NCBI GenBank assembly: GCA_009861545.1
Contig: VXME01000107.1
Location: forward strand, 1-59,535
Reading direction: 5' to 3'
Source: Acidobacteriota bacterium
Lineage (GTDB): Bacteria; Acidobacteriota; Vicinamibacteria; Vicinamibacterales; UBA8438
DNA length: 59,535 nt
The notes below the pieces were generated by a model, which was given only the letters and a program-made list of their open reading frames with translations, searched no databases and was not told where the DNA came from. Positions 37,135 to 45,995 of the stretch are shown piece after piece. Both the position numbers and the translations under genes were made by a program. How positions within the stretch are numbered: the first letter of the stretch is position 1; each line of letters starts with the position of its first letter.

Positions 37135-38052
37135 ATGGCCCGGGAAAGGATGTGGCGTGTGCGACATGGGATTCGATGGCGGGGGCGCGCCGCACTCTGC
37201 GCGCTTGCGGCGCTGATGGCGCCGGGGACGCCGGCGGCGCAGGACTACGCGGCGGAGATCGAAGCCTGGCGCGTCGACCGCGAGGCACGTCTGCAGGCGG
37301 ACGACGGCTGGCTGACGGTGGCCGGGCTCTTCTTCCTCAACGAGGGGGACAACAGCTTCGGCTCGTCGCCGCTCAACGACATCCTGCTGCGAACCGGACC
37401 CGCCGAGGCCGGCGTGTTCACGTTGCGGGACGAGACGATCACGGTGCGGGCCCCGGAAGGAGGAACGCTCTCGATCGACGGCCGCGACGTCGAGGCGGCG
37501 CAACTCTGGCCCTACGAGGGACGCGAGCGCCCGACCATCGCCCTCGGTCCGCTGTCGCTGTTCGGCCACTACAGCGGCGACCGGCTCGCCATCCGCATGC
37601 GGGATCGGGAGAGCGACGTACGGCGCGGCTTCACCGGCCTGCGCTGGTACCCGGTCGACGAGGCCTTCCGGGTTCACGGGCGCTACATCCCGCACGACGA
37701 GCCGCGCACGATGCGGCTGCCGAACATCCTCGGCGACGTCGAGACATTCCGCACCAGCGGCTCGGTCGCCCTCACCGTGGGCGGCGCGGAGCTGCGCATG
37801 ACGGCGGTCGATTCCGACGACCGGCTGTGGTTCATTTTCCGCGACCTGACCAGCGGCAGCGAGACCTATCCCGCCGCGCGTTTCCTGTACGCCGACGCCC
37901 CGGATGCCGACGGCAGGACGACGGTGGACTTCAACCGGGCCTACAACCCCCCGTGCGCCTTCAATCCGCACACGACGTGCCCGCTCCCGCCGCGCGAGAA
38001 CCGGCTGCCCGTGCGGGTCGAGGCGGGAGAGCTCGACTACGGCTCGCACTGA
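37135..38052 (+). CDS. Exported DUF1684 protein
   Basis: 305 residues from the third of three close in-frame ATGs (37114, 37126, 37135), chosen because the extended -10 lies 7 nt before it. A signal peptide runs to about GTPAAQ. The mature protein is a standard DUF1684 domain: EIEAWRVDREARLQADDGWL, TVAGLFFLNEGDNSFGSS, GLRWYPVDEAFRVHGRYIP, and the C-terminal DFNRAYNPPCAFNPHTTCPL then PPRENRLPVRVEAGE. DUF1684 proteins are common in heterotrophic bacteria; no activity is established. It diverges from acnA. Confidence 0.85.
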   Translation: MARERMWRVRHGIRWRGRAALCALAALMAPGTPAAQDYAAEIEAWRVDREARLQADDGWLTVAGLFFLNEGDNSFGSSPLNDILLRTGPAEAGVFTLRDETITVRAPEGGTLSIDGRDVEAAQLWPYEGRERPTIALGPLSLFGHYSGDRLAIRMRDRESDVRRGFTGLRWYPVDEAFRVHGRYIPHDEPRTMRLPNILGDVETFRTSGSVALTVGGAELRMTAVDSDDRLWFIFRDLTSGSETYPAARFLYADAPDADGRTTVDFNRAYNPPCAFNPHTTCPLPPRENRLPVRVEAGELDYGSH

Positions 38053-38124
38053 TCTGGGCCTGGCGCCGGGCTCGCGGCGCTGCTGCGGTCCGGATGCCGC
38101 GGATCGCACGCGGGCCGAGCGCGT

Positions 38125-38997
38125 CTACCTCGGCCGTGCATACAGATCGAGAATCCCGCCCAGTTTCGCGGCCTGGAGCGGACCCCGCACGAGCGCCTTG
38201 GCCCATCCGGAACGCCCCGGCCGATCCTCGGCCGGCGTCTCCCAGTGCACCACCCTGAACCCGGCCGCCTCGACCAGCGCCGCCAGCGTCGCCGGGGTGA
38301 AGAACCAGAGATGGTGCAGTGCGCCGTAGTGCTTCCAGCGCCGGCGCTTCAGGCCGAGACGACTCTGCCAGCTCTTGAGGCGAACGCTCAGTCCGGCGAG
38401 GTTCGGCACGCCGATCAGCAGAACGCCGTCGCCGGCGACCAGACGCCGCGCCTGCCGCAGCTCCCGCATCGGGTCCGGGGTGTGCTCGAGCACGTGGTTG
38501 AGGCGGACGGCGTCGAAGCGCGCCCCGTCGAAGCGGATCTGAGGCAACTGTCCCTCCCACAGCCGCGCATCGTGGCGCCGCGCGCCCGGCGTGACGCTGA
38601 TGTCGGTGCCACCCACGGTCCAGCCGCGGGATCGGGCGTAGCCGAGAAACGCGCCGGCCCCGCACCCGACGTCGAGCAGGGCGGCGGGGCTGCGGCGGAC
38701 GTACCGCTCGATCCGCTCCAACTGTCTTGCGAAGGTCCGCTCCCGGCCGCCGTCGACGGTTTCGTGCCCTTCGGGATGGTACCCGGGCGTATAGACGGCG
38801 GAGGCGAGCTGCTCGAACACGGGTCGGGGGTGCTGGAACTCCAGACCGCAGGCGGCGCAGCGCGCGAGGTGCAGTCCCTGGAAGTCGACGGCGAACGGCC
38901 GGGGCTCGCGACCGCACAGCGGGCAAGCGACCGGCTCGCGATCCGGAAGGGCGGCCTCGACCTCGGCCCGCGGCCGGCCGAAGAGCGAACCTGACAC
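38125..38997 (-). CDS. Class I SAM-dependent methyltransferase with zinc-binding N-terminus
   Basis: 290 residues from the GTG at 38997. The N-terminus has a four-Cys zinc site (PVACPLCGRE...LARCAACGLEF). The methyltransferase domain follows: PAALLDVGCGAGAFLGYARS is motif I, and FDAVRLNHVLEHTPDPMREL and VLLIGVPNLAGLSVRLKSWQ are motifs IV-V. HHLWFFTPATLAALVEAAGF fits the Methyltransf_23-type group that acts on sugars or small metabolites. No sugar-biosynthesis neighbours are present, so the substrate is unknown. The frame is open to 39282 but would run into gatC. Confidence 0.8.
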   Translation of the reverse strand: MSGSLFGRPRAEVEAALPDREPVACPLCGREPRPFAVDFQGLHLARCAACGLEFQHPRPVFEQLASAVYTPGYHPEGHETVDGGRERTFARQLERIERYVRRSPAALLDVGCGAGAFLGYARSRGWTVGGTDISVTPGARRHDARLWEGQLPQIRFDGARFDAVRLNHVLEHTPDPMRELRQARRLVAGDGVLLIGVPNLAGLSVRLKSWQSRLGLKRRRWKHYGALHHLWFFTPATLAALVEAAGFRVVHWETPAEDRPGRSGWAKALVRGPLQAAKLGGILDLYARPR

Positions 38998-39101
38998 CCG
39001 GCCATGATCGCATGCCGGCGCCAGGCGCGGCCCGGCGTCGTGCGGAACGTCGCGTCGGCTCCGACGCCACGCCCGGGCGCCGAGCCGTTCTCGGGCTGTG
39101 T

Positions 39102-39107
39102 TAGGGT
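39102..39107 (+). promoter_or_regulatory. -10 element TAGGGT before gatC, leaderless candidate
   Basis: TGTTAGGGT fits the extended -10 pattern and ends 7 nt before the gatC ATG at 39115; no Shine-Dalgarno lies between. Confidence 0.4.
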
Positions 39108-39114
39108 CGTCTCC

Positions 39115-39429
39115 ATGCCCGACCGTCTCACCCGCGCCGATGTCGAGCGGATCGCCGCGCTGGCGCACCTCGATCTCACCCCCGAAGAAGTCGATCTGTT
39201 CACGCCACAGCTCGCCGACATCCTGGAATACGCCGAACGGTTGCAGGGGGTCGACGTGAGCGGCGCCGACGAGTCCTGGCACCCCGGCGGCGCCGACTGC
39301 CCGCGGCGCCCGGATTCCGTGCGGCCGTCGCTCGCCCGCGACCAGACGCTGGCCAACGCGCCGGACGGCGTCGCGGACCGCGCCTCGGAAACCGGCGGCT
39401 TTTTCCGCGTGCCGCGAGTGCTGGGCTGA
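39115..39429 (+). CDS. gatC: Asp/Glu-tRNA amidotransferase subunit C
   Basis: 104 residues. GatC stabilises GatAB, which amidates mischarged Glu-tRNA(Gln) or Asp-tRNA(Asn). The N-terminal [20 protein letters not shown] is the typical GatC helix; [18 protein letters not shown] and [15 protein letters not shown] match the middle and C-terminal consensus. The stop overlaps the gatA start (TGATG). The in-frame extension upstream of 39115 is Arg-rich and lacks homology. Confidence 0.92.
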   Translation: MPDRLTRADVERIAALAHLDLTPEEVDLFTPQLADILEYAERLQGVDVSGADESWHPGGADCPRRPDSVRPSLARDQTLANAPDGVADRASETGGFFRVPRVLG

Positions 39430-40931
39430 TGGCGGGCGCGGCGCGGCCGGCGGACGCGGAGACCGCCAGCTCCATTCGCGACGACGTACGGTCCGGCCAC
39501 CGATCGGCGGTCGAGGTCTGCCGGTACTACCTGGATCGCATCGCGGATAGCGAGGAGCGCTGGAACGCGCTTACCGCGGTGTTCCGGGACGAGGCGCTGG
39601 CGCGGGCGGCGGAGGTCGATCGGCGCCGGAACGAGTGGCGCGATCGGCCCTTGCTGGGCGTGCCGATCACCGTCAAGGACGTCATCTGCACGCAGGGACA
39701 GCCGACGACCGCGGCGTCGCGAATCCTGGCCGGCTTTCGACCGCCGTACGACGCCACCGTGGCCGCCCGCCTGCGGGAAGCGGGCGCGATCGTCGTCGGC
39801 AAGACCAACTGCGACGAGTTCGCGATGGGGTCGTCGACCGAGCACTCCGCCTACGGACCGAGCCGGAACCCGTGGGACCCCGAACGCTCGCCGGGCGGAT
39901 CGAGCGGCGGGGCCGCCGCCGCGGTCGCGGCCGGGCTCGCGCCGGTCGCCATCGGGTCGGATACGGGCGGCTCCATCCGCCAGCCGGCGGCGTTCTGCGG
40001 AATCGCGGGGCTGAAACCGACGTATGGCCGCGTCTCCCGCTACGGACTGCTGGCCTTCGCCTCGTCGCTCGACCAGATCGGTCCCCTGACGCGGACGGTG
40101 GCAGACACGGCGCTGGTCCTGGGAGTGCTGGCGGGACACGATCCGCGCGACGCGACGTCCGTGGACGCGCCGGTCGACGACTACACGGCGGCGCTCACCG
40201 GAGACGCGGCAGGACTGCGGGTCGGCGTGGCGCGCACGCTGCTGAGGCACGGCGACGCCGGCATCGACGGCGAGGTGCTGGCGGCTTTCGACAAGGCCCT
40301 CGCCGCGCTCGCGGCGGCCGGCGCCGCCCTGGTCGACGTCGAGCTGCCGCACGCGGAGCACGCCGTGCCCGTCTACTATCTGGTCGCCCCGGCCGAGGCC
40401 AGCTCCAACCTCGCCCGCTACGACGGGGTCCGCTTCGGCGCCCGCGCCGCCGCGGCCGCCGATGGCGGAGACGGCGCAGGCTCACCGCTCGCCGCGATGT
40501 ACGACCGGACGCGCGACGCCGGCTTCGGGGCGGAAGTGAAACGCCGGATCATGCTCGGGACCTATGCGCTGAGCGCCGGCTACTACGACGCGTACTACCG
40601 CCGGGCCCAACGCGTACGAAGCCTGATTCGACGCGACTACGATCGCGCGTTCGACGCCGCCGGGCCCGGTGTGGACGTCATCGCGATGCCGACGACGCCC
40701 GCACCCGCGTTCCGGCTCGGCGAGCACCTGCAGGATCCGCTGGCGATGTACCTGGGGGACGTGTTCACCGTCAGCGCCAACCTCACCGGCCTGCCGGCGA
40801 TCAGCGTGCCGGCCGGCTTGACGGCGGCCCGCCTGCCGATCGGCCTGCAACTCGTCGGACGCGCCTTCGGCGAGTCGACGCTCCTGCGACTGGCGCACGC
40901 GTACGAACGCGTTCAGGAAGGTCCGGCCTGA
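39429..40931 (+). CDS. gatA: Asp/Glu-tRNA amidotransferase subunit A
   Basis: 500-residue glutaminase subunit of GatCAB. The amidase triad is present: Lys in [16 protein letters not shown], the cis-Ser in [12 protein letters not shown] and the nucleophile in [16 protein letters not shown]. GatA-specific stretches are [20 protein letters not shown] and [13 protein letters not shown]. gatB is not next to it. An intact asnS at 55.7 kb suggests that Gln-tRNA(Gln) formation is the main need for GatCAB. Its 3' end overlaps that of the convergent small membrane protein gene by 19 nt. Confidence 0.95.
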   Translation: MAGAARPADAETASSIRDDVRSGHRSAVEVCRYYLDRIADSEERWNALTAVFRDEALARAAEVDRRRNEWRDRPLLGVPITVKDVICTQGQPTTAASRILAGFRPPYDATVAARLREAGAIVVGKTNCDEFAMGSSTEHSAYGPSRNPWDPERSPGGSSGGAAAAVAAGLAPVAIGSDTGGSIRQPAAFCGIAGLKPTYGRVSRYGLLAFASSLDQIGPLTRTVADTALVLGVLAGHDPRDATSVDAPVDDYTAALTGDAAGLRVGVARTLLRHGDAGIDGEVLAAFDKALAALAAAGAALVDVELPHAEHAVPVYYLVAPAEASSNLARYDGVRFGARAAAAADGGDGAGSPLAAMYDRTRDAGFGAEVKRRIMLGTYALSAGYYDAYYRRAQRVRSLIRRDYDRAFDAAGPGVDVIAMPTTPAPAFRLGEHLQDPLAMYLGDVFTVSANLTGLPAISVPAGLTAARLPIGLQLVGRAFGESTLLRLAHAYERVQEGPA

Positions 40932-41227
40932 GAAGCGCCGGTGTCGGCGGCCGTTCCGCCCGCCTGTTCGAGGAGCTCGGGCGTGCGCAACTGGTCCGTC
41001 GGCCCGCTCTGCGCATCCGGCGTGAAGTACCGGACCTGCGCGCCGTCCATCTGGTCCACGAGATTGCGGACGACCAGCGATCCACGTCCGGTCTTCCGGA
41101 ACTTGGTAAGGCCCGCGATTACGAGGAAACCGATGAACAGCGCGAGCAGGAAACCGGTGGAGACGGCCAGCCCCATCAGAGTCTGCACGGCCCCGCCGAT
41201 GATCGACTGATCTGGAGCCACGATCAC
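40913..41227 (-). CDS. Small membrane protein in operon with rpoZ
   Basis: 104 residues. The GTG start overlaps the rpoZ stop by 4 nt (GTGA), so translation is coupled. One long hydrophobic segment at about 13-42 ([20 protein letters not shown]) is followed by a soluble tail that includes [21 protein letters not shown] and an acidic, low-complexity end. I recognise no family. The coupling to the RNA polymerase omega subunit is the only functional clue. Confidence 0.7.
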   Translation of the reverse strand: MIVAPDQSIIGGAVQTLMGLAVSTGFLLALFIGFLVIAGLTKFRKTGRGSLVVRNLVDQMDGAQVRYFTPDAQSGPTDQLRTPELLEQAGGTAADTGASQAGPS

Positions 41228-41544
41228 TCCCCCGACGCCGGCGCCGGGTCCGGCACGTCGTAATGAATCTTGCGGCGGTCCACTTCGCGCATGGCGATGC
41301 GTTCGAGCTTGTGACTCAGCTTGACCGGAGTGTCCGCCTCCGCACCGCCGGCCAACTCCTCGAGCCGCGGCAGAGCACCGCGGCGCAACTGCTTCGCGCG
41401 CTGCGCCGCGACGTCGACATACAGAAAACGGCTCTCGATGGACGGCGCCGGCTCGCGCTCGGCTTCGGCCTCGTCTTCCGCAGCCTGCCCGCCATCCTGC
41501 GCCACCTCCGCGGCAGCCTCGGAAACCTCGGTCTCGTCGTCCAT
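41224..41544 (-). CDS. rpoZ: RNA polymerase omega subunit
   Basis: 106 residues. Omega helps fold and hold the beta-prime subunit and, in many bacteria, forms part of a ppGpp site. The core is SRFLYVDVAAQRAKQLRRGA then LSHKLERIAMREVDRRKIHY. An acidic extension of about 34 residues (DDETEVSEAAAEVAQ...) precedes it. The ATG at 41544 is chosen because TATCCT lies exactly 6 nt before it and the homologous core follows. The frame continues to 41697 as an Arg-rich stretch without homology. Confidence 0.88.
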   Translation of the reverse strand: MDDETEVSEAAAEVAQDGGQAAEDEAEAEREPAPSIESRFLYVDVAAQRAKQLRRGALPRLEELAGGAEADTPVKLSHKLERIAMREVDRRKIHYDVPDPAPASGE

Positions 41545-41550
41545 GCCATT

Positions 41551-41556
41551 AGGATA
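41551..41556 (-). promoter_or_regulatory. -10 element TATCCT before rpoZ, leaderless candidate
   Basis: TATCCT on the minus strand, then AATGGC, then the rpoZ ATG. There is no room for a Shine-Dalgarno sequence. Confidence 0.45.
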
Positions 41557-41687
41557 CGCGAAGATCCGACGCCGGGTCGACATCCGCCGGGCCACGGCCC
41601 GCTGTGGACCAGACAACCCGTCTCGACTGACTGGTCGCGGCCGGGCACTTCGCAGGCCGGCTACCACCTGTGCGATCATTCCCGCGG

Positions 41688-42521
41688 ATGCCCGCAACCG
41701 TCACGCTCCTTTTCGTCGGCGACATCGTCGGCAAGCCGGGACGCACGATCACCCGGCTGGCCCTCCCCCGGCTCGTGGCCCGCCACGGCGTCGACCTGGT
41801 GATCGCCAACGTCGAGAACGCGGCGGGCGGCAACGGCATCACCCGCGACATCGGGGAGACGCTGCTCGATCACGGCGTCCAGGTGATGACGACAGGCAAC
41901 CACGTCTGGGACAAGAAGGAGGCGCTGGCGTACATCGAGAGCCAGCCTCGACTTCTGCGGCCGGGCAACTATCCCGCCGGCGTGCCGGGAAGCGGGCGCT
42001 ACGGCGCGCGGACACGAGACGGCGTTCCGGTCGGCATCGTGAACGTGATGGGGCGCATCTTCATGAATCCGCTCGACAATCCGTTCCGCGTGGTCCGCGA
42101 GCAGGTCGCCGCGGTCCGGGCCGAACACGGGGCGCGCATCGTGTTCGTGGATTTCCACGCCGAGGCCACCTCGGAGAAGAAGGCGATGGGCTGGCACCTC
42201 GACGGAGAGGTGACCGCGGTGGCGGGCACGCACACCCACGTGCAGACCGCCGACGAGCGCATCCTGCCCAACGGCACCGCATACATCACCGACGTCGGGA
42301 TGACCGGTCCCCACGACTCGATCATCGGCGTGGACCCGCGGCCCGTGCTGAAGCGCTTTCTCGACGGCATGCCGGCGAAGTTCGACACGGCGACACGCAA
42401 CCCGCGGATCAACGCGATCGTGGTGACCGCGGACCCGGAGACCGGCCGCGCCCGTGCGATCGAGCGCGTGGACCTTTCCGCTGACGACGTGGACGCCCTC
42501 GACCGGCGGACAGAACCGTGA
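41688..42521 (+). CDS. ymdB: YmdB-family metallophosphoesterase
   Basis: 277 residues of the TIGR00282/YmdB family; the B. subtilis member hydrolyses 2',3'-cyclic nucleotides and affects biofilm fate. Dinuclear metal-site motifs are seen in order: LLFVGDIVGKPGR, VIANVENAAGGNGIT, TTGNHVWDKKEA, VDFHAEATSEKKAMG and AGTHTHVQTADERI. The first gene of a run through nadK; its stop overlaps the xseA start (GTGA). Confidence 0.9.
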   Translation: MPATVTLLFVGDIVGKPGRTITRLALPRLVARHGVDLVIANVENAAGGNGITRDIGETLLDHGVQVMTTGNHVWDKKEALAYIESQPRLLRPGNYPAGVPGSGRYGARTRDGVPVGIVNVMGRIFMNPLDNPFRVVREQVAAVRAEHGARIVFVDFHAEATSEKKAMGWHLDGEVTAVAGTHTHVQTADERILPNGTAYITDVGMTGPHDSIIGVDPRPVLKRFLDGMPAKFDTATRNPRINAIVVTADPETGRARAIERVDLSADDVDALDRRTEP

Positions 42522-43963
42522 CGAGGCTGCCATTCGGCGACGCGGCGCCTGCGCCGCGGACACGACCGGGACGCCAGGTGCTCACCGTGGAGGAGCTGAC
42601 GGCCCGCATCCGGTTGCACTTGGAGTCGGCCTACCCCACGGTCTGGGTCGAGGGCGAGCTGTCGAACTGCCGCCGCTGGAACACCGGCCACCTCTACTTC
42701 ACCCTCAAGGGCGGGGCCGCGCAGATTCGCGGCGTGATGTTCCGGTCGGCGTTCCGCTATCTGCGATTCGAACCGGCCGACGGACTGCGGGTCGTCGCAC
42801 GGGGGCGGATCAGCGTGTACGAGCCGAAGGGCGAGTACCAGCTCGTGGCGGAGCACCTGGAACCGTTCGGCCTCGGCGCCCGTCAGCTGGCGTTCGACCA
42901 GCTCCGCCGGCGCCTGGAACGGGAAGGGCTGTTCGACGAGGCGCGCAAGCGCCCGCTGCCGACGCTGCCGCGCAAGATCGGCATCGTCACCTCGCTGGAC
43001 GGCGCCGCGCTGCGCGACATCCTGAACGTCCTCGGCCGCCGCTTCCCGAACGCACATCTCGTCATCGGCCCGACCCGCGTGCAGGGCGACGGGGCCGCCC
43101 GGGAGATCACCGGCGCGCTGGCGCGCCTCGCACGCGTCGGCGGCGTCGACGTGGTCATCCTGGCGCGCGGCGGCGGATCGCTGGAGGACCTCTGGGAATT
43201 CAACGACGAAGGGTTGGCCAGAACCATCGCCTCGGTCGGCGTTCCGGTGATCTCGGCGGTGGGTCATCAGACCGACTACACGATCAGCGATTTCGTCGCC
43301 GACCTGCGCGCGCCGACTCCCTCGGCGGCGGCGGAGCTCGTCGTGACCCGCAAGACGGAGCTGGAGGCACGCCTCGAACGGGCCGGCGGGCGACTCGTCG
43401 GGGCCGTGCGCACCGCCCTCGAGCGGCGGCGGGCGAACGTAGAGGCGATTCGGCACCGGCCCGGGCTCGCCTCGTTGCCGACGCGGCTCGCACTGCACGG
43501 CCGCCGGGCGGACGAGCTGACCCGCCGGCTCGTGGCGCGCGCGCGGGCCGGCGTCGCACGGCGTGAGCGCCGCCGCGCCGCGCTGCTCACGCGTCTCGAA
43601 GCGCTCGACGTTGGCCGCCGGCTGGCCCGCATCCGGACCCGTCTGGTCGTCGCGCGCGAGCGCCTGGCCCGCGCCGCCCGGGACGGCCACGCGGCCCGAC
43701 GACGCCGGCTGGCGGCAGGCCACGAGCAACTGGCGCGCACCATGCGCGACCGGCACGCGACCGGCCGGCGGGAACTCGAGACGACCCTTGCGAAGCTCGA
43801 CTCGCTCAGCCCGCTCGGTGTCCTCGCCCGGGGGTACGCCGTGTGCTGGAACGACGATCGGACGGCCATCGTACGCCGCGCGGCGGAGGTCGCGGTCGGC
43901 GACCCGGTGCGCATCACGCTGCACGAGGGCGCATTGCGCTGCAAGGTCACCTCCCGGGAATAG
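42518..43963 (+). CDS. xseA: Exodeoxyribonuclease VII large subunit
   Basis: 481 residues. With XseB it degrades single-stranded DNA from both ends into oligonucleotides. The N-terminal OB domain shows VWVEGELSNCRRWNTGHLYF and RISVYEPKGEYQLVAEHLEP. The catalytic domain contains KIGIVTSLDGAALRDILNVL, VVILARGGGSLEDLWEFNDE, PVISAVGHQTDYTISDFVAD and APTPSAAAELV. A long Arg-rich helical region precedes the C-terminal LSPLGVLARGYAV. GTG start, overlapping the ymdB stop. Confidence 0.95.
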   Translation: MTRLPFGDAAPAPRTRPGRQVLTVEELTARIRLHLESAYPTVWVEGELSNCRRWNTGHLYFTLKGGAAQIRGVMFRSAFRYLRFEPADGLRVVARGRISVYEPKGEYQLVAEHLEPFGLGARQLAFDQLRRRLEREGLFDEARKRPLPTLPRKIGIVTSLDGAALRDILNVLGRRFPNAHLVIGPTRVQGDGAAREITGALARLARVGGVDVVILARGGGSLEDLWEFNDEGLARTIASVGVPVISAVGHQTDYTISDFVADLRAPTPSAAAELVVTRKTELEARLERAGGRLVGAVRTALERRRANVEAIRHRPGLASLPTRLALHGRRADELTRRLVARARAGVARRERRRAALLTRLEALDVGRRLARIRTRLVVARERLARAARDGHAARRRRLAAGHEQLARTMRDRHATGRRELETTLAKLDSLSPLGVLARGYAVCWNDDRTAIVRRAAEVAVGDPVRITLHEGALRCKVTSRE

Positions 43964-43987
43964 CAAGGGCGAAGGAGCGCGAGACGA

Positions 43988-44290
43988 ATGGACGACCCGA
44001 ACATCAAGGACTTCGAATCCGCGCTCGACGAGCTCGAGACCATCGTCAAGACGCTCGAGGAAGGCCAGCTTCCGTTGGAGCAGTCGCTCGAGCGCTTCGA
44101 GCGAGGGATAGCGTTGTCGCGCTTCTGCCACACGCGCCTCGACGACGCCGAGCGGCGCATCGAGTTGCTCACGGAACAGGGAGAGACCCGCCCCGCGCCG
44201 GTGTCAATCGTGGGTGCTCCCATTGCCGACCACGGCGCGGGAGAACCTGGCGCGGACGGTGGGCCGAGCGACGATGACGTCCCCTTCTGA
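43988..44290 (+). CDS. xseB: Exodeoxyribonuclease VII small subunit
   Basis: 100 residues. The N-terminal helical hairpin FESALDELETIVKTLEEGQL then PLEQSLERFERGIALSRFCH is the XseB signature. The C-terminal 30 residues are a Gly/Asp-rich tail longer than usual. AAGGAG lies upstream. Its 3' end overlaps the start of the prenyltransferase gene by 17 nt. Confidence 0.93.
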   Translation: MDDPNIKDFESALDELETIVKTLEEGQLPLEQSLERFERGIALSRFCHTRLDDAERRIELLTEQGETRPAPVSIVGAPIADHGAGEPGADGGPSDDDVPF

Positions 44291-45215
44291 CGCAGCGGCG
44301 CAACGCGCGAAGTTCGACGAATACGCCCGCGAGCGGCGCGCGGAGGTCGACGCAGCCCTCGAGCGCCTGCTCCCGACCCCCCCGGCCTGCCCCCCGCTCA
44401 TCGCCGACGCGATGCGCTACACGGTGTTCGCGGGCGGCAAGCGCCTGCGGCCGCTGCTGACGCTGGCCGCCGCCGACAGCGTGGCGCGAGACGGACCCTG
44501 GGAGGATGGAGAGGCTCTACCGGCCGCCTGCGCGGTCGAGCTGATCCACGCCTACTCGCTCGTGCACGACGATCTGCCGGCAATGGACAACGACACGCTG
44601 CGCCGCGGAAAGCCGACCGCGCACGTCGTTTACGGGGAAGGCATCGCGATTCTGGCCGGCGACGCGCTGCTGACCGAAGCGTTCCGGGTGCTGGCCCGCG
44701 GCTCCGCGTCCGAGACGGCCGACCGCCGCGGCCGCCGGCTGCGCACGCTGGAACGCATCGCGGCCGCTGCCGGCGCCGAGGGAATGGTGGGCGGACAGGT
44801 GATCGATCTCGCGGCGACGGGGGCGACGGGCGCTTTCGACGAGGCGCGGATACGGGCGATGCACGGGCGCAAGACCGGCGCGCTCATCCGCGCGGCGGCC
44901 GTCGCCGGGGCGATCATGGGGGGCTCCTCCCATGCGACCGCCGACGCCGTCGACCGCTACGCGGCGCATCTTGGCCTGGCATTCCAGATCGTGGATGACA
45001 TCCTCGACGTCGAAGGCGCACAGGAACAGATCGGCAAGACGGCCGGGAAAGACGCGGAGGCCGGCAAGCCGACCTACCCGGCGCTGTTCGGAGTGAACGA
45101 GTCCCGGCGCCTCGCAGCCCGCTCGATCGCCGATGCGAAGGCGGAGCTGGGGGCCGCCGGTATCGGGGGACGCCTGTTCGAGATCGCCGACTGGGTGCTC
45201 GGACGCACCCGGTGA
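44274..45215 (+). CDS. ispA: Polyprenyl (farnesyl/geranylgeranyl) diphosphate synthase
   Basis: 313-residue trans-isoprenyl diphosphate synthase. The two Asp-rich Mg2+ motifs are YSLVHDDLPAMDNDTLRRG and LAFQIVDDILDVEG. Other conserved blocks are FAGGKRLRPLLTLAA, EGMVGGQVIDLAA and HGRKTGALIRAA. Its place after xseB is the usual location of ispA. Chain length (C15 or C20) is not settled by these motifs. The ATG at 44274 is chosen over an earlier one at 44214, deep in xseB. Confidence 0.92.
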   Translation: MTSPSDAAAQRAKFDEYARERRAEVDAALERLLPTPPACPPLIADAMRYTVFAGGKRLRPLLTLAAADSVARDGPWEDGEALPAACAVELIHAYSLVHDDLPAMDNDTLRRGKPTAHVVYGEGIAILAGDALLTEAFRVLARGSASETADRRGRRLRTLERIAAAAGAEGMVGGQVIDLAATGATGAFDEARIRAMHGRKTGALIRAAAVAGAIMGGSSHATADAVDRYAAHLGLAFQIVDDILDVEGAQEQIGKTAGKDAEAGKPTYPALFGVNESRRLAARSIADAKAELGAAGIGGRLFEIADWVLGRTR

Positions 45216-45233
45216 GCACCCGCGGAGAGCCCG

Positions 45234-45995
45234 ATGGCGGATCGGAACCGGCTGGACGCCCTCCTGGTGGCGCGCGGCCTCGCCGCGACGCGCGCGCGGG
45301 CGCGCGCCCTCGTTCTGGCCGGACGGGTCCGCGTGGACGACGTCCTGCAGACCAAGGCGGGGACCGCCGTCGCTCTCGACGCGCGGATTGCGCTGACCGT
45401 CCCGGACCATCCCTACGTCGGCCGAGGCGGCGTCAAGCTGGCCCGTGCGCTCGACCGGTTCGGCATCGAGGTGCGGGGACGGACGGCCCTGGACATCGGC
45501 GCATCGACCGGCGGCTTCACCGACGCCATGCTGCGGCGCGGCGCCAAACGGGTCGTGGCCCTCGACGTCGGGCGGGGCCAGCTCGACTGGAGGCTCAGGG
45601 CGGATCCGCGCGTCGTGCCGCTCGAAGGGATCAACGCCCGCCGTCTGACGCGGGAAACGCTGCCCGGCGGACTGCCGCCGGTAGACTTCGTGACCATCGA
45701 CGTCTCGTTCATCTCTCTGCGGCTCGTCCTGCCTGTCGTGCCCGCTCTCGTTGCCGACGACGGCGACGTGGTGGCGCTGGTCAAACCGCAGTTCGAAGCC
45801 GCGCGGGGCGAGGTGGGCAAGGGCGGCATCGTGCGTGATCGCGCCGTCCGCCGCCGCGTCATCGGGCAGGTGGTCGCGGCAGCCGATGCGGTAGGATTGG
45901 CGTGCGTGTCCGCGACGCCGGCGCCCCGGCGCGAGGTCACCGGCAACCGCGAGTACTTCGTCCACCTGCGCCGCCGCGAGACACCGTCACCCTGA
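45234..45995 (+). CDS. tlyA: TlyA-family rRNA 2'-O-methyltransferase
   Basis: 253 residues. An N-terminal S4 RNA-binding domain (RLDALLVARGLAATRARARA) precedes a FtsJ-like methyltransferase: ALDIGASTGGFTDAMLRRGA is the SAM motif, followed by VVALDVGRGQLDW, VDFVTIDVSFISL and VALVKPQFEAARGEVGKGGI with the catalytic Lys. Mycobacterial TlyA methylates 16S and 23S rRNA and determines capreomycin sensitivity. Annotation as a haemolysin is historical. Its stop overlaps the nadK start (TGATG). Confidence 0.92.
   Translation: MADRNRLDALLVARGLAATRARARALVLAGRVRVDDVLQTKAGTAVALDARIALTVPDHPYVGRGGVKLARALDRFGIEVRGRTALDIGASTGGFTDAMLRRGAKRVVALDVGRGQLDWRLRADPRVVPLEGINARRLTRETLPGGLPPVDFVTIDVSFISLRLVLPVVPALVADDGDVVALVKPQFEAARGEVGKGGIVRDRAVRRRVIGQVVAAADAVGLACVSATPAPRREVTGNREYFVHLRRRETPSP

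Noticed and set aside
45234-45995. tlyA as a haemolysin or virulence gene
   Set aside because: The motifs are those of an rRNA 2'-O-methyltransferase with an S4 domain, in a housekeeping operon; the haemolysin name is historical.
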